Below, piece after piece: positions 8,696 through 16,818 of a stretch of 64,000 bases of DNA. How positions within the stretch are numbered: position 1 is the first letter of the stretch; each line of letters starts with the position of its first letter. This DNA is from Phycisphaerae bacterium (GTDB lineage: Bacteria > Planctomycetota > Phycisphaerae > UBA1845 > Fen-1342), in assembly GCA_028279405.1 (NCBI GenBank), contig JANQNU010000061.1, positions 25,331 to 89,330 on the forward strand, in the 5' to 3' direction. The notes beneath the pieces are model-generated. The model ran no database searches. It had not been told where the DNA came from and saw only the letters and a list, made by a program, of their open reading frames with translations. The position numbers were made by a program, and so were the translations under genes.

Positions 8696-9346
8696 TCACC
8701 GTCGCGCGCGCGACAGACGTTCCGCGAGCCGTATGATCTGTTGCGCGTGCTGGGTCTTGGTCCGGTTCGGCCAGCACTTCCAGCCGTCGGTCGGCGTGAA
8801 GACCTCGATGTCGCTTCGGCCGGCGCCGATCGCGCTCGGCGCGTTGAGGACGATCGCATCCAGTCCTTTGCCGCGTAATTTTCGCTCCGCATTGCGGCGC
8901 ATCGCACGGTCTTCGAGTGCGAAGCCGATCGCAACTTGTTCCGCCGATCGTTCGCGCGCCAGTGTCGCAAGGATGTCGGTCGTCGGGGCCAACTCCAGTG
9001 ACCACGAGGCACTGTCTTTCTTGCGTTTCGTGGAGGCGCGTCGGGTCGGCGTGTAGTCCGCCACCGCCGCCGCTTTGATCAGCACGTCCTGCCGCGACCA
9101 GACCTCCCGGCAAGCAGCCAGCATCTCGCGCGCGGATACGACCGAAATGCGCCGAACGCCCGGTGGTGCCGGCAGCGCTACCGGGCCGTGAACCAGCGTG
9201 ACGCGGTGCCCCCGACGAGCAGCGGCGACTGCCAGCGCAAAACCCATTCGTCCGGAGGAGTCATTGGAAAGGTAGCGAACGGAATCAATGTACTCGCGCG
9301 TCGGGCCGGCGGTGATCAGCAGTCGCAGCCGCCCCGCGTGCTTCAT
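8696..9346 (-). CDS. coaB: Phosphopantothenoylcysteine synthetase domain protein CoaB (stand-alone)
   Basis: This 216-residue protein corresponds to the C-terminal half of the usual CoaBC fusion and ligates cysteine to 4'-phosphopantothenate. The ATG at 9344-9346 overlaps the coaC stop as ATGA. Family signatures are visible: ITAGPTREYID at the N-terminus, VRYLSNDSSGRMG, the AAVADYTP segment, and a KLRGKGLDAIVLNAP nucleotide/substrate loop. The last 20 residues are Arg-rich. Splitting of CoaBC into two overlapping genes is unusual in bacteria, and the short overlap suggests both halves still work together. Confidence 0.9.
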   Translation of the reverse strand: MKHAGRLRLLITAGPTREYIDSVRYLSNDSSGRMGFALAVAAARRGHRVTLVHGPVALPAPPGVRRISVVSAREMLAACREVWSRQDVLIKAAAVADYTPTRRASTKRKKDSASWSLELAPTTDILATLARERSAEQVAIGFALEDRAMRRNAERKLRGKGLDAIVLNAPSAIGAGRSDIEVFTPTDGWKCWPNRTKTQHAQQIIRLAERLSRARR

Positions 9347-9918
9347 CGTTCGGGCCGCAACAGTTCGACGACATCCGTGAAGATCTCGTCCGGCTCGGAC
9401 ATCCGGCCCGGCCCTTCGTCCCGACAGGCCAGCCATCCTTCCGACGGGCCGACGAAACGCACGCCCGTCTCGCGCAGGAACGCGAGGTTGCGCTGCGTCG
9501 CGGCATGCTTCCACATCCGCGGGTTCATCGCCGGCGCCGCTAACACCGGGCACCCCGCCCCGAGCAGCAAGGCGCTGACCAGATCGTCGGCAATCCCATT
9601 GGCCGCCTTGGCCAGCATGTTGGCGGTCGCCGGGGCCAGCACGACCAGGTCACAGCGCTCCGCCAGCGACAAGTGTCGAATATCGCCGGCCTCTTCGTCC
9701 GCCCATGGGTCCGTATGGACCGCACGCCCGGTCAACGCCCGAAAGGTCAGTGCACCGATGAAGCGCGTCGCGTTCTCCGTCATGCAGACCGTCACGCCCG
9801 CTCCGACCTGCACCAGCCGCGAGACGAGATAAGCCGATTTGTAAGCTGCGATTCCCCCGCAGACAGCGACCACAACCTCGCGTCCGTCGAGCGGCAGCGG
9901 CGCCGGCCCGTCGGGCAC
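9343..9918 (-). CDS. coaC: Phosphopantothenoylcysteine decarboxylase CoaC (stand-alone flavoprotein)
   Basis: The 191-residue flavoprotein decarboxylates 4'-phosphopantothenoylcysteine. Visible signatures are the FMN-binding GGIAAYKSA start, the IRHLSLAERCDL segment with the active-site His, PATANMLAKAANGIADDL, the PAMNPRMW substrate clamp and a conserved Cys in GWLACRDEGPGRM. The GTG at 9916-9918 was chosen because a GGGGGG tract lies just upstream and it falls after the rpoZ stop. A TTG at 9951, overlapping rpoZ, is the alternative. The gene order gmk-rpoZ-coaBC is a common bacterial arrangement. Confidence 0.9.
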   Translation of the reverse strand: MPDGPAPLPLDGREVVVAVCGGIAAYKSAYLVSRLVQVGAGVTVCMTENATRFIGALTFRALTGRAVHTDPWADEEAGDIRHLSLAERCDLVVLAPATANMLAKAANGIADDLVSALLLGAGCPVLAAPAMNPRMWKHAATQRNLAFLRETGVRFVGPSEGWLACRDEGPGRMSEPDEIFTDVVELLRPER

Positions 9919-9934
9919 GCCCCCCGCGTGCGGA

Positions 9935-10153
9935 TCAGTCGGGCTTGGCAATGCCGGTGGCCTCGTAGTCGAGTTCGAGCTTGTCCTGGAGAATCTCCTC
10001 GATCACGATCTCCATATGCGTCTTCCCGGCCGGATCGATCATCGGCCGCGCGCCCTGCATGAGTTCCAGCCAGCGCTTTTGAATCAACGCCGTCAGCTTG
10101 AACCGGCCGCCCACCTTGTTGATGATCACATCGCTCTTGAGCGCTTCAATCAT
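9935..10153 (-). CDS. rpoZ: RNA polymerase omega subunit
   Basis: A 72-residue protein that helps assemble RNA polymerase by chaperoning the beta' subunit. The sequence MIEALKSDVIINKVGGRFKL at the start and a later HMEIVIEEI helix match planctomycete-type omega subunits, where the usual NRFxL element appears as GGRFKL. The ATG at 10151-10153 overlaps the gmk stop by ATGA. Its position between gmk and coaBC supports the assignment, since short omega proteins are otherwise hard to call. Confidence 0.88.
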   Translation of the reverse strand: MIEALKSDVIINKVGGRFKLTALIQKRWLELMQGARPMIDPAGKTHMEIVIEEILQDKLELDYEATGIAKPD

Positions 10154-10731
10154 AGACGACTCTCCTGTTTCACAATCCGAATGACTTCCGCGATCGCCGC
10201 CGACAGATCCTCGTTCGTCACGAAGTGCGTGTAGCACCCGCTCTCGGCCGCGAACTCCATTTCACGCTGCGCCTCCGCCAACCGCTGCTCCATCGCTTCC
10301 GGCGTCTCCGTCTTGCGGTGTGCCAGTCGCTGTTTCAACGCCGGCATCGAGGGCGGCATCACAAAGATCCGTACCGAATCCTGCATCTCGGACGCAATCT
10401 GCGCCCCGCCCTGGACATCGATCTCCATGATCACAGTTTCGCCACGCGACAACGCCACATCCACTGGCGTACGCGGCGTCCCATAACCGTGACCCAGATA
10501 CTCCGCATGTTCGAGCAGCTCGTTCGCTTGCACCATTCGATCGTATTCCGCTCGATCGAGAAAGCGATAGTCGACCCCGTCGACCTCTGCGCCGCGTCGC
10601 TTGCGAGTCGTGACCGACACCGACCACCGCGCGTTGGGAATCGTCTTCAGCAACCCCTCGCAGATCGACGTCTTGCCGGTCCCGGACGGGCCGCTGATGA
10701 CAACCAGTTTGCCACGTTTCGGGTCGGACAT
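10150..10731 (-). CDS. gmk: Guanylate kinase
   Basis: The 193-residue protein phosphorylates GMP to GDP. The P-loop GPSGTGKT is at 14-21, followed by the GMP-binding region SVSVTTRKRR, the VDYRFLDRAEYDRM segment, and a YGTPRTPVD loop. The length matches the family. It heads the gmk-rpoZ-coaC-coaB run, with overlapping or near-overlapping joints throughout, and lies 41 bases downstream of atpC. Confidence 0.95.
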   Translation of the reverse strand: MSDPKRGKLVVISGPSGTGKTSICEGLLKTIPNARWSVSVTTRKRRGAEVDGVDYRFLDRAEYDRMVQANELLEHAEYLGHGYGTPRTPVDVALSRGETVIMEIDVQGGAQIASEMQDSVRIFVMPPSMPALKQRLAHRKTETPEAMEQRLAEAQREMEFAAESGCYTHFVTNEDLSAAIAEVIRIVKQESRL

Positions 10732-10772
10732 GCAATCGTGTATCGGGAGCGCGTTCGCCGGCTGGCGCGCGA

Positions 10773-11171
10773 TCAGTTCCTCAGGGCGCTCATGACCGAA
10801 AGCCGCTGGCGACAGCGCCGCTGCGCCTCGAGCGTGTCGGGATCAGTTCCCGTCAGCCCGTCCAGAACGGTCCTCTCGGCCGCGATCAGGTCATCCGTGA
10901 CCGCGTCGCTGGGGATCGCGCGATTGGTCAGGACCGTCAACTCATCGTTGTGGACCTGTGCGAAACCGCCGTCGATCAGCACGCGGTGTGTGCGGCCATC
11001 CAGCTCGTACCGCAATTGCCCGACACCCAGCTCACACATCAGCGGGGCGCGCTGCGAAAGAACGCCCAACTCGCCATCGTGGGCGGGAATCACTGCGGAT
11101 GCCGTCTGCGCCTCCAGAACCTGGCGCTCCGGCGTAATCACAACCAGATGGATACTCTTCCCATTAGCCAT
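10773..11171 (-). CDS. atpC: F-type ATP synthase epsilon subunit
   Basis: The 132-residue protein matches epsilon: an N-terminal beta-sandwich beginning IHLVVITPERQVLEAQ with the SAVIPAHDGELGVLSQRAPL core, then a C-terminal helical pair that is short and Arg-rich here. In the enzyme it sits on the rotor stalk and modulates ATP hydrolysis. The usual neighbour atpD is absent: the upstream side is a repeat-containing divergent gap. This subunit gene is therefore separated from any atp operon and appears to be co-transcribed with gmk. Confidence 0.9.
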   Translation of the reverse strand: MANGKSIHLVVITPERQVLEAQTASAVIPAHDGELGVLSQRAPLMCELGVGQLRYELDGRTHRVLIDGGFAQVHNDELTVLTNRAIPSDAVTDDLIAAERTVLDGLTGTDPDTLEAQRRCRQRLSVMSALRN

Positions 11172-11527
11172 AGTCCCGAAAGTCTAAGCGAACACCCCCA
11201 AAATCGTCAAGTCGGCCGGGAAGCTGCCGCGTGCCGCTCAGTATGGCCGGTGGGTGGCACTGGCAATGCAAAGGGACGGTGCCCCCCTGTCCGCCAGTGT
11301 TCGGAGCAGGCGGTGGGGCGGGCGTCTCGCCCGCCTGCGAGGTGCCCCACCCTTCAGGGTGGGGGACGCGTTTCGCATAGCAAGCCGACACAGTCCCCAG
11401 GGTAGAACCCCGGGGCACCAGGCGCCAGCGTTCGGCTTGCCGCTCCCGCCGACTTTTCGGCTGCGGGGAGTCCGTGTACCCTTACCGAAATTTATCGGAT
11501 GCGACCAGCCGCAGAAAGGATCAGCCC
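11172..11527. repeat. Divergent gap with mosaic palindromic repeats
   Basis: Between atpC and pepA lies an interrupted copy of the CACTGGC...CCGCCAGTG module (about 11255-11303, split by an insertion carrying an AAAGGGACGGTGCCCCC tract), a GGCGGGCG-tct-CGCCCGCC hairpin (about 11317-11335), a CCCCACCCTTCAGGGTGGGGG palindrome (11343-11363), and a GGGTAGAACCCCGGGGC word near 11400. The last 60 bases before pepA hold its AAAGGA ribosome-binding site at about 11515-11520. Confidence 0.75.
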
Positions 11528-13036
11528 ATGGCCCGCAACGGAACGGCCTTCTCATTCGCTCTTGGCACCAAGTCGACGCGCGCCGACGTGCTGCTCGTGC
11601 CGCTCGCCATCCAGCCGGCCCCGGCGATGAGCGCCGTCAACGCGGTCGATACGTTGTGTGACGGCGCGGTGTCCGAGCTGTTGACCGTCAAGGCAGTCGG
11701 GAAGGACGTTGGCCATCTTTCACAGACCACTCGTTCCAGCGGCTATCGACGCGTCGTCGTCATTAGCCTTGGCAAGGCGGAAGCGCTCACAGCCCACGAC
11801 GTGCGCAAGGCCGCCGCGAGTGCCGCACGCTGGTTGATCACCGAGCGTGTCGGCCGGGCAGCGCTTTGGATCGACGGATTGACAGCGTGCGGGCTGGACG
11901 AACCGGTTGCGGAGTGGACTGCCGGGATGACGCTGGCCGGCTGGCAGTACGCCGAGCGCAAGGAACGCAAACGTGATGCACTCGACTCCGTTCGCGTGAC
12001 CCTGCACACGCGCAACAGTGGGCACGGCAAGCGTGTTCAGGCCGAGGTGCGCGAGATGGCCGCGCTCTGCGATGCGGTCAACTACGCCCGGCACCTGGCG
12101 CATCAGCCGTCGAACGTGATTCACCCGCGGACGTTAGCCAACGAAGCGCGTAAGCTGGCCCGGAGCACCCCGCGTTTGAAGTGCACCGTGCTCGAAGGGC
12201 CTGCGCTCCGCAAGCTCAAGATGGAGGGCCTGCTTGCGGTCGGACGTGCCGGGACCACTCCGCCTTGCCTGATTCTTCTGGACTACAAGCCGGTGCCGCG
12301 CTCGCGGGCCAATACCGTCCTGGTTGGGAAAGCGATCACGTTCGATACCGGTGGTTATTCGATCAAGACTGCGGGCATGGAAAGCATGAAGTTCGACAAG
12401 TGCGGCGGAACGACCGTGCTGGGCATCATGAAGGCCGTCGCGGACCTGCGCCTGACCTGCAACGTCACTGGCGTGATCGCGGCTGCCGAGAACTCGATCA
12501 CCGGCGATGCCTACAAACCCGGCGACATCCTCACCATGGCCAGCGGCAAGAGCGTGGAGATCACCAACACCGACGCCGAAGGCCGGATCGTGCTCGCTGA
12601 CGCCTTGTGGTACGCTCAAGAAAAGCTCAAACCGACCCGCATCCTGGACTACGCCACCCTCACCGGCGGCGTGCTCGTGGCCCTCGGAACCGCTTGCGCG
12701 GGAATGATGTGCAACGACGATCGGCTCGCCGACGAATTGGAAGAGTGCGGCCGCGCGACGCACGAACGTCTCTGGCGCCTGCCGCTCTGGGACGACTACC
12801 GCGAGTTGATCAAGAGCCCGGACGCCGACATCAAGAACTCCGCCAGCGTCCGACACGCACACCCGATCGTCGGCGGCATCTTCCTCAAGGAGTTTGTTTC
12901 CGACAAGATCCCCTGGGCGCACCTCGACATCGCCGGCACCGCTGCCACCGAGAACGGCGACCCGGTCTTCAGCAAGGGCGCGACCGGCTTCGGCGTCCGA
13001 ATGACCGTCGAGTACCTGCGGCGCTACGCGTCCTAG
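11528..13036 (+). CDS. pepA: Leucyl aminopeptidase (M17)
   Basis: The 502-residue cytoplasmic exopeptidase removes N-terminal residues from peptides. The ATG at 11528 is preceded by AAAGGA at good spacing. A longer in-frame start at 11474 has no support. The M17 catalytic domain follows an N-terminal macro-like domain. Metal and substrate residues lie in the segments GKAITFDTGG, ending at the conserved Lys/Asp pair, MKFDKCGG, and the signature NTDAEGR at 347-353. The C-terminal HLDIAGTA motif is also present. The stop lies only three bases from the stop of the convergent oxidoreductase gene. Confidence 0.95.
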   Translation: MARNGTAFSFALGTKSTRADVLLVPLAIQPAPAMSAVNAVDTLCDGAVSELLTVKAVGKDVGHLSQTTRSSGYRRVVVISLGKAEALTAHDVRKAAASAARWLITERVGRAALWIDGLTACGLDEPVAEWTAGMTLAGWQYAERKERKRDALDSVRVTLHTRNSGHGKRVQAEVREMAALCDAVNYARHLAHQPSNVIHPRTLANEARKLARSTPRLKCTVLEGPALRKLKMEGLLAVGRAGTTPPCLILLDYKPVPRSRANTVLVGKAITFDTGGYSIKTAGMESMKFDKCGGTTVLGIMKAVADLRLTCNVTGVIAAAENSITGDAYKPGDILTMASGKSVEITNTDAEGRIVLADALWYAQEKLKPTRILDYATLTGGVLVALGTACAGMMCNDDRLADELEECGRATHERLWRLPLWDDYRELIKSPDADIKNSASVRHAHPIVGGIFLKEFVSDKIPWAHLDIAGTAATENGDPVFSKGATGFGVRMTVEYLRRYAS

Positions 13037-13039
13037 CGG

Positions 13040-15241
13040 TCAAACCACCCCGAGTGGAACGCGACCGGCCTTCGCGACCTGTACCGCGATCGACTTGAAC
13101 ACCGGCGTTCGAGACTCGCGGTCAGCGTTGCGCGGGACCAGAACATTCGCTTCCGGGTAGTACATCGCCGCACAACCGACAGCGATGTCGAATTCGCGGA
13201 CCCGAATTTCCGTCATCGAGCCGGTCGCGCTACTGACGGTCACGAGTTCGTCCTCGCGCAGCTCACGTTCAGCCATGTCCCGTGCGTTCATCAGGATCAC
13301 GTCCCGTCGGTCCTGGCCGCGGTAGAGATCCTCCTCTTCGTACACGACGGTATTGAACTGCCCCTCGCTGCGAATCGTCATCAGCCACAGCTCGTTCGCT
13401 GTCCGCTCCATCTTCGGAATCGGGACCACGAACATCCGCGCTCGACCCGTTTCGGTCGGGAACGTGGGAGCGTGAAATGTCCGTCCGTCGATCTGGAACT
13501 CCGTGCGGGTCGCGTCAATTTCTCCAATCGCCTCGTAGCCCGGGATAATCTTCGCGATCGCTTCTCGAATTGCCGGCGTTTGCTCCATCTGCGCCCAGTC
13601 GATCGGGCATTGTCCATCGAAGATTCGTTTGCCGAGGGCGGCGATGACCTCGATCTCGCTGCGCGGGCCATCGTGACGGGCCGGCCCGCCTTCGCTGAGC
13701 CGAACGAAATTGAACATCGATTCCTGCGTCGTCGCGTGCGGCTCTTCATCGCGTGCCAGTACCGGAAGGATCAGTGTCTCGGCGGCACGCCCCCATGCAT
13801 GTCCGGTGTTGAGCGTCGTACTGAGATAGCACGCGAAGTCGAGCTTCTCGAACGCGTCGCGCGCCGCCGTCGCGTCGGGATTGCTGCCGAAGAGGTTGCC
13901 GCCGAGACACCATGCATTCCGCATCTTGCCGGCGCGCATCGCGTCCATGCAGCCGAGCGTATCGAGGCCCGGCGTCTCGGGCACCCGGACGCCAAAATGC
14001 GATTCCAGCCGTTCGAGAACGGCATCTTTCAACTTCGGCGTCACGCCGACGGAGCCGATGCCCTGGACATTGCTGTGCCCACGAATCGGGAGCATTCCAG
14101 CGCCCGGCTTACCCACCATCCCGCGCAGCAACGCCAGGTTGCAGATCGCACGGACATTGTTGCTGCCGTGTGCGTGATGCGTGATGCCCATGGTCCATGC
14201 GAACACCGTAGCCCGCGATTCGGCGTAGATCTCCGCGATGCGCTGCGCTGTTTCACGTGAAACGCCGCTGGCGCGCTCGATCTCGGACCAGTCCTGTCGA
14301 GCGAGGTCAGCGAGCACGGGTTCGCTTTCGTCGGTGTGCTCCGCCAGGAATCTCGCGTCGTGGGCGCCCAACTCCACCACATGCCGCGCGATACCGGTCA
14401 AGAGGGCGATGTCGCCCCCAATGGTCGGCTTCACGTACTCGGTCGCGATCCGTGTGCCGAACAGCAGGCTACGTAGATCGGAGGGCACGCGGAACTCGAC
14501 CAGTCCCGGCTCGCGGAGTGGATTGATGACGATCACCTTGCCGCCGCGGCGCCGGAGGCGCATCAGCACGCTCATCAGCCGTGGGTGGTTGCTCGCGGGA
14601 TTGCCGCCGATGAGGAAAACGGTATCGCAACGATCGAGGTCTTCGAGTTGGAGCGTGGCCGTGCCGCTTCCGAAAACGCTGCTGAGACCGACGCCGCTCG
14701 CCTGGTGACAATAGTAGCTGCAATTGTTGACGTGGTTCGTGCCATAGAGTCGCGCGAAGAGTTGCAGCAGGAAGCCGGCCTCGTTCGAGGAGCGTCCGCT
14801 GAAGTAGAAGAAATTCTCGTCCGGCGATGTAGAGCGGAGGCGGGTTGCACAGCGGTCGAGCGCGTCGTCCCACGAGATGGGTCGGTAGCGATCGTCCTTC
14901 GGACCGGCATAAAGCGGTTCTGTCAATCGGCCGGCATGTTCGAGCTGACGCGGCGTCATTTGACACAGTTGAGCAAGATCACGCTGCTCGAAGAACGTAC
15001 GCGGGATGCGCCCTTGCATGTCCGCGGCCATCGCTTGCATCGATTTCTTGCAAACCTCGGGAAAATGGCCGGCTTCATTGACCATTCCGCCGCGCTGCCC
15101 GCCCATTCCGAGGGCGCAGGTCTTGCACGCGTTCTTGGAACGCAATGCTTTATAAAATCGCAGGAGCCCGCCGACGCTACGCGCCTTCTGAAAACTATAA
15201 AGCAGGCTTGACCATCCGCCGCCGGGGCGCGTTCTTCTCAT
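13040..15241 (-). CDS. YdeP/FdhF-family molybdopterin oxidoreductase
   Basis: The 733-residue protein belongs to the family of formate-dehydrogenase-like bis-MGD enzymes (YdeP type). An N-terminal CKTCALGMGGQR...VCKK pattern near residues 38-65 can bind an FeS cluster. The CSYYCHQASGVG segment supplies the expected position of the molybdenum ligand. Further family motifs are the GGNPASNHPR cofactor loop and MGITHHAHGSNNVR. The C-terminal MopB-type domain carries the second guanine-nucleotide-binding segment. There is no TAT signal, so it should be cytoplasmic. The physiological substrate of this family is uncertain. No fdhD or moa genes are nearby. A parS-like site lies inside the gene. Confidence 0.88.
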   Translation of the reverse strand: MRRTRPGGGWSSLLYSFQKARSVGGLLRFYKALRSKNACKTCALGMGGQRGGMVNEAGHFPEVCKKSMQAMAADMQGRIPRTFFEQRDLAQLCQMTPRQLEHAGRLTEPLYAGPKDDRYRPISWDDALDRCATRLRSTSPDENFFYFSGRSSNEAGFLLQLFARLYGTNHVNNCSYYCHQASGVGLSSVFGSGTATLQLEDLDRCDTVFLIGGNPASNHPRLMSVLMRLRRRGGKVIVINPLREPGLVEFRVPSDLRSLLFGTRIATEYVKPTIGGDIALLTGIARHVVELGAHDARFLAEHTDESEPVLADLARQDWSEIERASGVSRETAQRIAEIYAESRATVFAWTMGITHHAHGSNNVRAICNLALLRGMVGKPGAGMLPIRGHSNVQGIGSVGVTPKLKDAVLERLESHFGVRVPETPGLDTLGCMDAMRAGKMRNAWCLGGNLFGSNPDATAARDAFEKLDFACYLSTTLNTGHAWGRAAETLILPVLARDEEPHATTQESMFNFVRLSEGGPARHDGPRSEIEVIAALGKRIFDGQCPIDWAQMEQTPAIREAIAKIIPGYEAIGEIDATRTEFQIDGRTFHAPTFPTETGRARMFVVPIPKMERTANELWLMTIRSEGQFNTVVYEEEDLYRGQDRRDVILMNARDMAERELREDELVTVSSATGSMTEIRVREFDIAVGCAAMYYPEANVLVPRNADRESRTPVFKSIAVQVAKAGRVPLGVV
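14249..14264. other. ParB-type parS site 1, inside the YdeP-like gene
   Basis: TGTTTCACGTGAAACG matches the bacterial chromosomal parS consensus TGTTTCACGTGAAACA at 15 of 16 positions. The mismatch is at the last base, outside the palindromic core. It lies within coding sequence, where the gene reads V-S-R-E-T through it. Recognition by a ParB protein is inferred from the consensus. Confidence 0.8.
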
Positions 15242-15753
15242 TGCGAGGCCTTGTCATCAACAGGTGCCGCCGTGAGGGTCGCGTGCGCGCGCGACCCGTT
15301 TCGTCCGTGGATCGTAGCTGTTCCGTAAGCGTTTCCGCGATCCGCACGGCGACATCAGACCATTGTACCCGAATCGGGACGGACCCTCGGCGCCCGTGAG
15401 AGCAGGCGGTCCAGGACTCGCCGACAGAGTGGAAGTCGAGATGCCGAAGCAAGTGAGTTGCTGCCACATTCGGTTTCGGCGGTTTCAAAAGTTCAGGGAA
15501 CACATCTCAGGGTAAACGCCTATGGAGATGGCTGACGAAAAAATCGACGGGGGGGCTGGATAGTGGACAGATCAGTCGTCCGTCACCGTCCCCGTTGACG
15601 ACGGATGACCCGTGAGCAGGGCAGTCCGGACTCGGTGAGCTGGGGCGAATGACCCGGTGTCGGACGGGCTGGGCGCGGTTCGGAGTTCGGAGCGAGACAT
15701 GCCGGGGGAATGCGTACGGCGAATGCGGCAGATGCCGCGTAAGGAGACGTGCC
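15242..15753. other. Divergent 512-base gap without repeats
   Basis: This gap separates the oxidoreductase from the small protein at 15754. None of the mosaic repeat modules is present. Visible items are a CGCGCGCG-rich stretch near 15285-15298, a run of seven G at about 15550, and a GCGGCA-ga-TGCCGC hairpin (15725-15738) directly before the AAGGAG of the next gene. No tRNA or known riboswitch was recognised. Confidence 0.5.
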
Positions 15754-16191
15754 GTGACGCGCCCATCACAACCCAAACCTACTAGTCCGGCGTCGCCGAC
15801 GGATTCTCTGCCGCTCGTCAAACGGCATCTGGATGGTGTTCAGCGTGAGACCGAGCAGGGGGTCGTATCGCTGATTCAGCTCACGGCGTATCCGCCGCCC
15901 CCTCCGGAGGCGTCGTCGCAAGCACACTCAATTCTACAAAACCATGTTCGACAGAACGATATGCTCTTCGAGGTCGAGCCCGGGCGGTGGGTGTTGATGG
16001 TGGTGGATACGGTGCCGGATGCGTTTCCGGTTGCGATGGAGATGGCGTCGGCGCTGCACAATGATAATGTCAAGACATCGGATGTCGGACTGATGGAATT
16101 ACAGATTCGCCATCTCGGCGCCTGGTCGCTTCGCGAGGGGATCGACGATTTCTACGGACACTTCGAAGGCGCCATGGCGCCGCCGCGGTAG
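15754..16191 (+). CDS. Small hypothetical protein, weakly GGDEF-like
   Basis: The 145-residue product starts at the GTG at 15754, which has AAGGAG seven bases upstream. An in-frame ATG at 15649 has no such site and would add an Arg/Cys-rich, non-protein-like extension. The body, from about residue 30, has the alternating pattern VVSLIQLTAY...SILQNHVRQNDMLFEVEPGRW, which resembles the second half of GGDEF-type or related regulatory folds (a helix, R-x-x-D, then hydrophobic strands). No GGDEF or RxxD I-site can be named with confidence. It is followed by a strong hairpin. Confidence 0.6.
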   Translation: MTRPSQPKPTSPASPTDSLPLVKRHLDGVQRETEQGVVSLIQLTAYPPPPPEASSQAHSILQNHVRQNDMLFEVEPGRWVLMVVDTVPDAFPVAMEMASALHNDNVKTSDVGLMELQIRHLGAWSLREGIDDFYGHFEGAMAPPR

Positions 16192-16211
16192 CGTTGATCG
16201 GGAAAGAAAAG

Positions 16212-16236
16212 CCCCGCCCCCGAAAGGGGGCTGGGG
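16212..16236. terminator. GC-rich hairpin between convergent genes
   Basis: The sequence forms a stem of about ten pairs (CCCC-G-CCCCC / GGGGG-CT-GGGG) around a GAAA tetraloop, 20 bases after the stop of the 15754 gene and 34 bases before the stop of the dockerin gene. There is no U tract, so it may act as a bidirectional stabiliser or weak terminator. It is unrelated to the mosaic repeats. Confidence 0.5.
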
Positions 16237-16269
16237 CACCCAAGGGAGGAAAAACGAATGTCGCAGCGA

Positions 16270-16701
16270 TCAGCCGCCGGTAACCAGCTCGACGAAGCAG
16301 TTGATGTCGCCGACGGTCAGTGCGCCGTCGTCGGTGCAGTCGCCGTTGAGCAGGTTGCAGTCGGGGAAGGCGGCGGCGTACCCGACCGGGTCGGTGAGCG
16401 CCAGGACGAACGGGTTGATGTCGCCGACGGTGACGGCGCCGTCGCAGTTCATGTCTCCGAGCAGGCCGCCGGGAGCGCCGTTCACGTAGCAGTGGATCGC
16501 GCCCGCATCGACAACTCTCATCCCGCCGAGCGTCGTTCCGATCGCGCTCTGGCCGAGGATCTGGATCGAGCCGGTGGCGGCGTCGGTGGCCGAGCCGGCG
16601 GCGAGTGTCACGCAGTGCGCCTGGTCGGCCCGCAGCCCGGTCGGCAGCGTTCCGAGGACGAGCGTGGCGACGATCCCGATGATCGCCTTGTTGCTTCGCA
16701 T
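16270..16701 (-). CDS. Secreted protein with dockerin-like calcium-binding repeats
   Basis: The product is 143 residues from the ATG at 16699-16701. A GTG six codons earlier is possible, but a GTGAGG tract precedes the ATG at usable spacing. An N-terminal signal peptide runs to about residue 25 (IIGIVATLVLGTLPTGLRA). The C-terminal half has two EF-hand-like loops of the dockerin type: GDMNCDGAVTVGDINPF and NGDCTDDGALTVGDINCF. This repeat pair is widespread in secreted planctomycete proteins and is thought to bind calcium. The short N-terminal domain is of unknown function. It lies at the 3' end of the protease operon and could mediate cell-surface or complex assembly. Confidence 0.8.
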   Translation of the reverse strand: MRSNKAIIGIVATLVLGTLPTGLRADQAHCVTLAAGSATDAATGSIQILGQSAIGTTLGGMRVVDAGAIHCYVNGAPGGLLGDMNCDGAVTVGDINPFVLALTDPVGYAAAFPDCNLLNGDCTDDGALTVGDINCFVELVTGG

Positions 16702-16818
16702 ATTCACGGTAAACCTCACTTTCTCAATCTTCGTTGTTTATCGACCTTCGTTGACCGCTGGCGGCTCGCCGATCGTTGACCGGCTGGCATGCCGCACGAC
16801 GCGGTCCATTCCATCACC

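Noticed and set aside
12134..12922. A 262-codon minus-strand frame opposite pepA
   Set aside because: It lies wholly within the M17 catalytic domain of pepA, whose motifs are intact. It is a shadow of codon bias.
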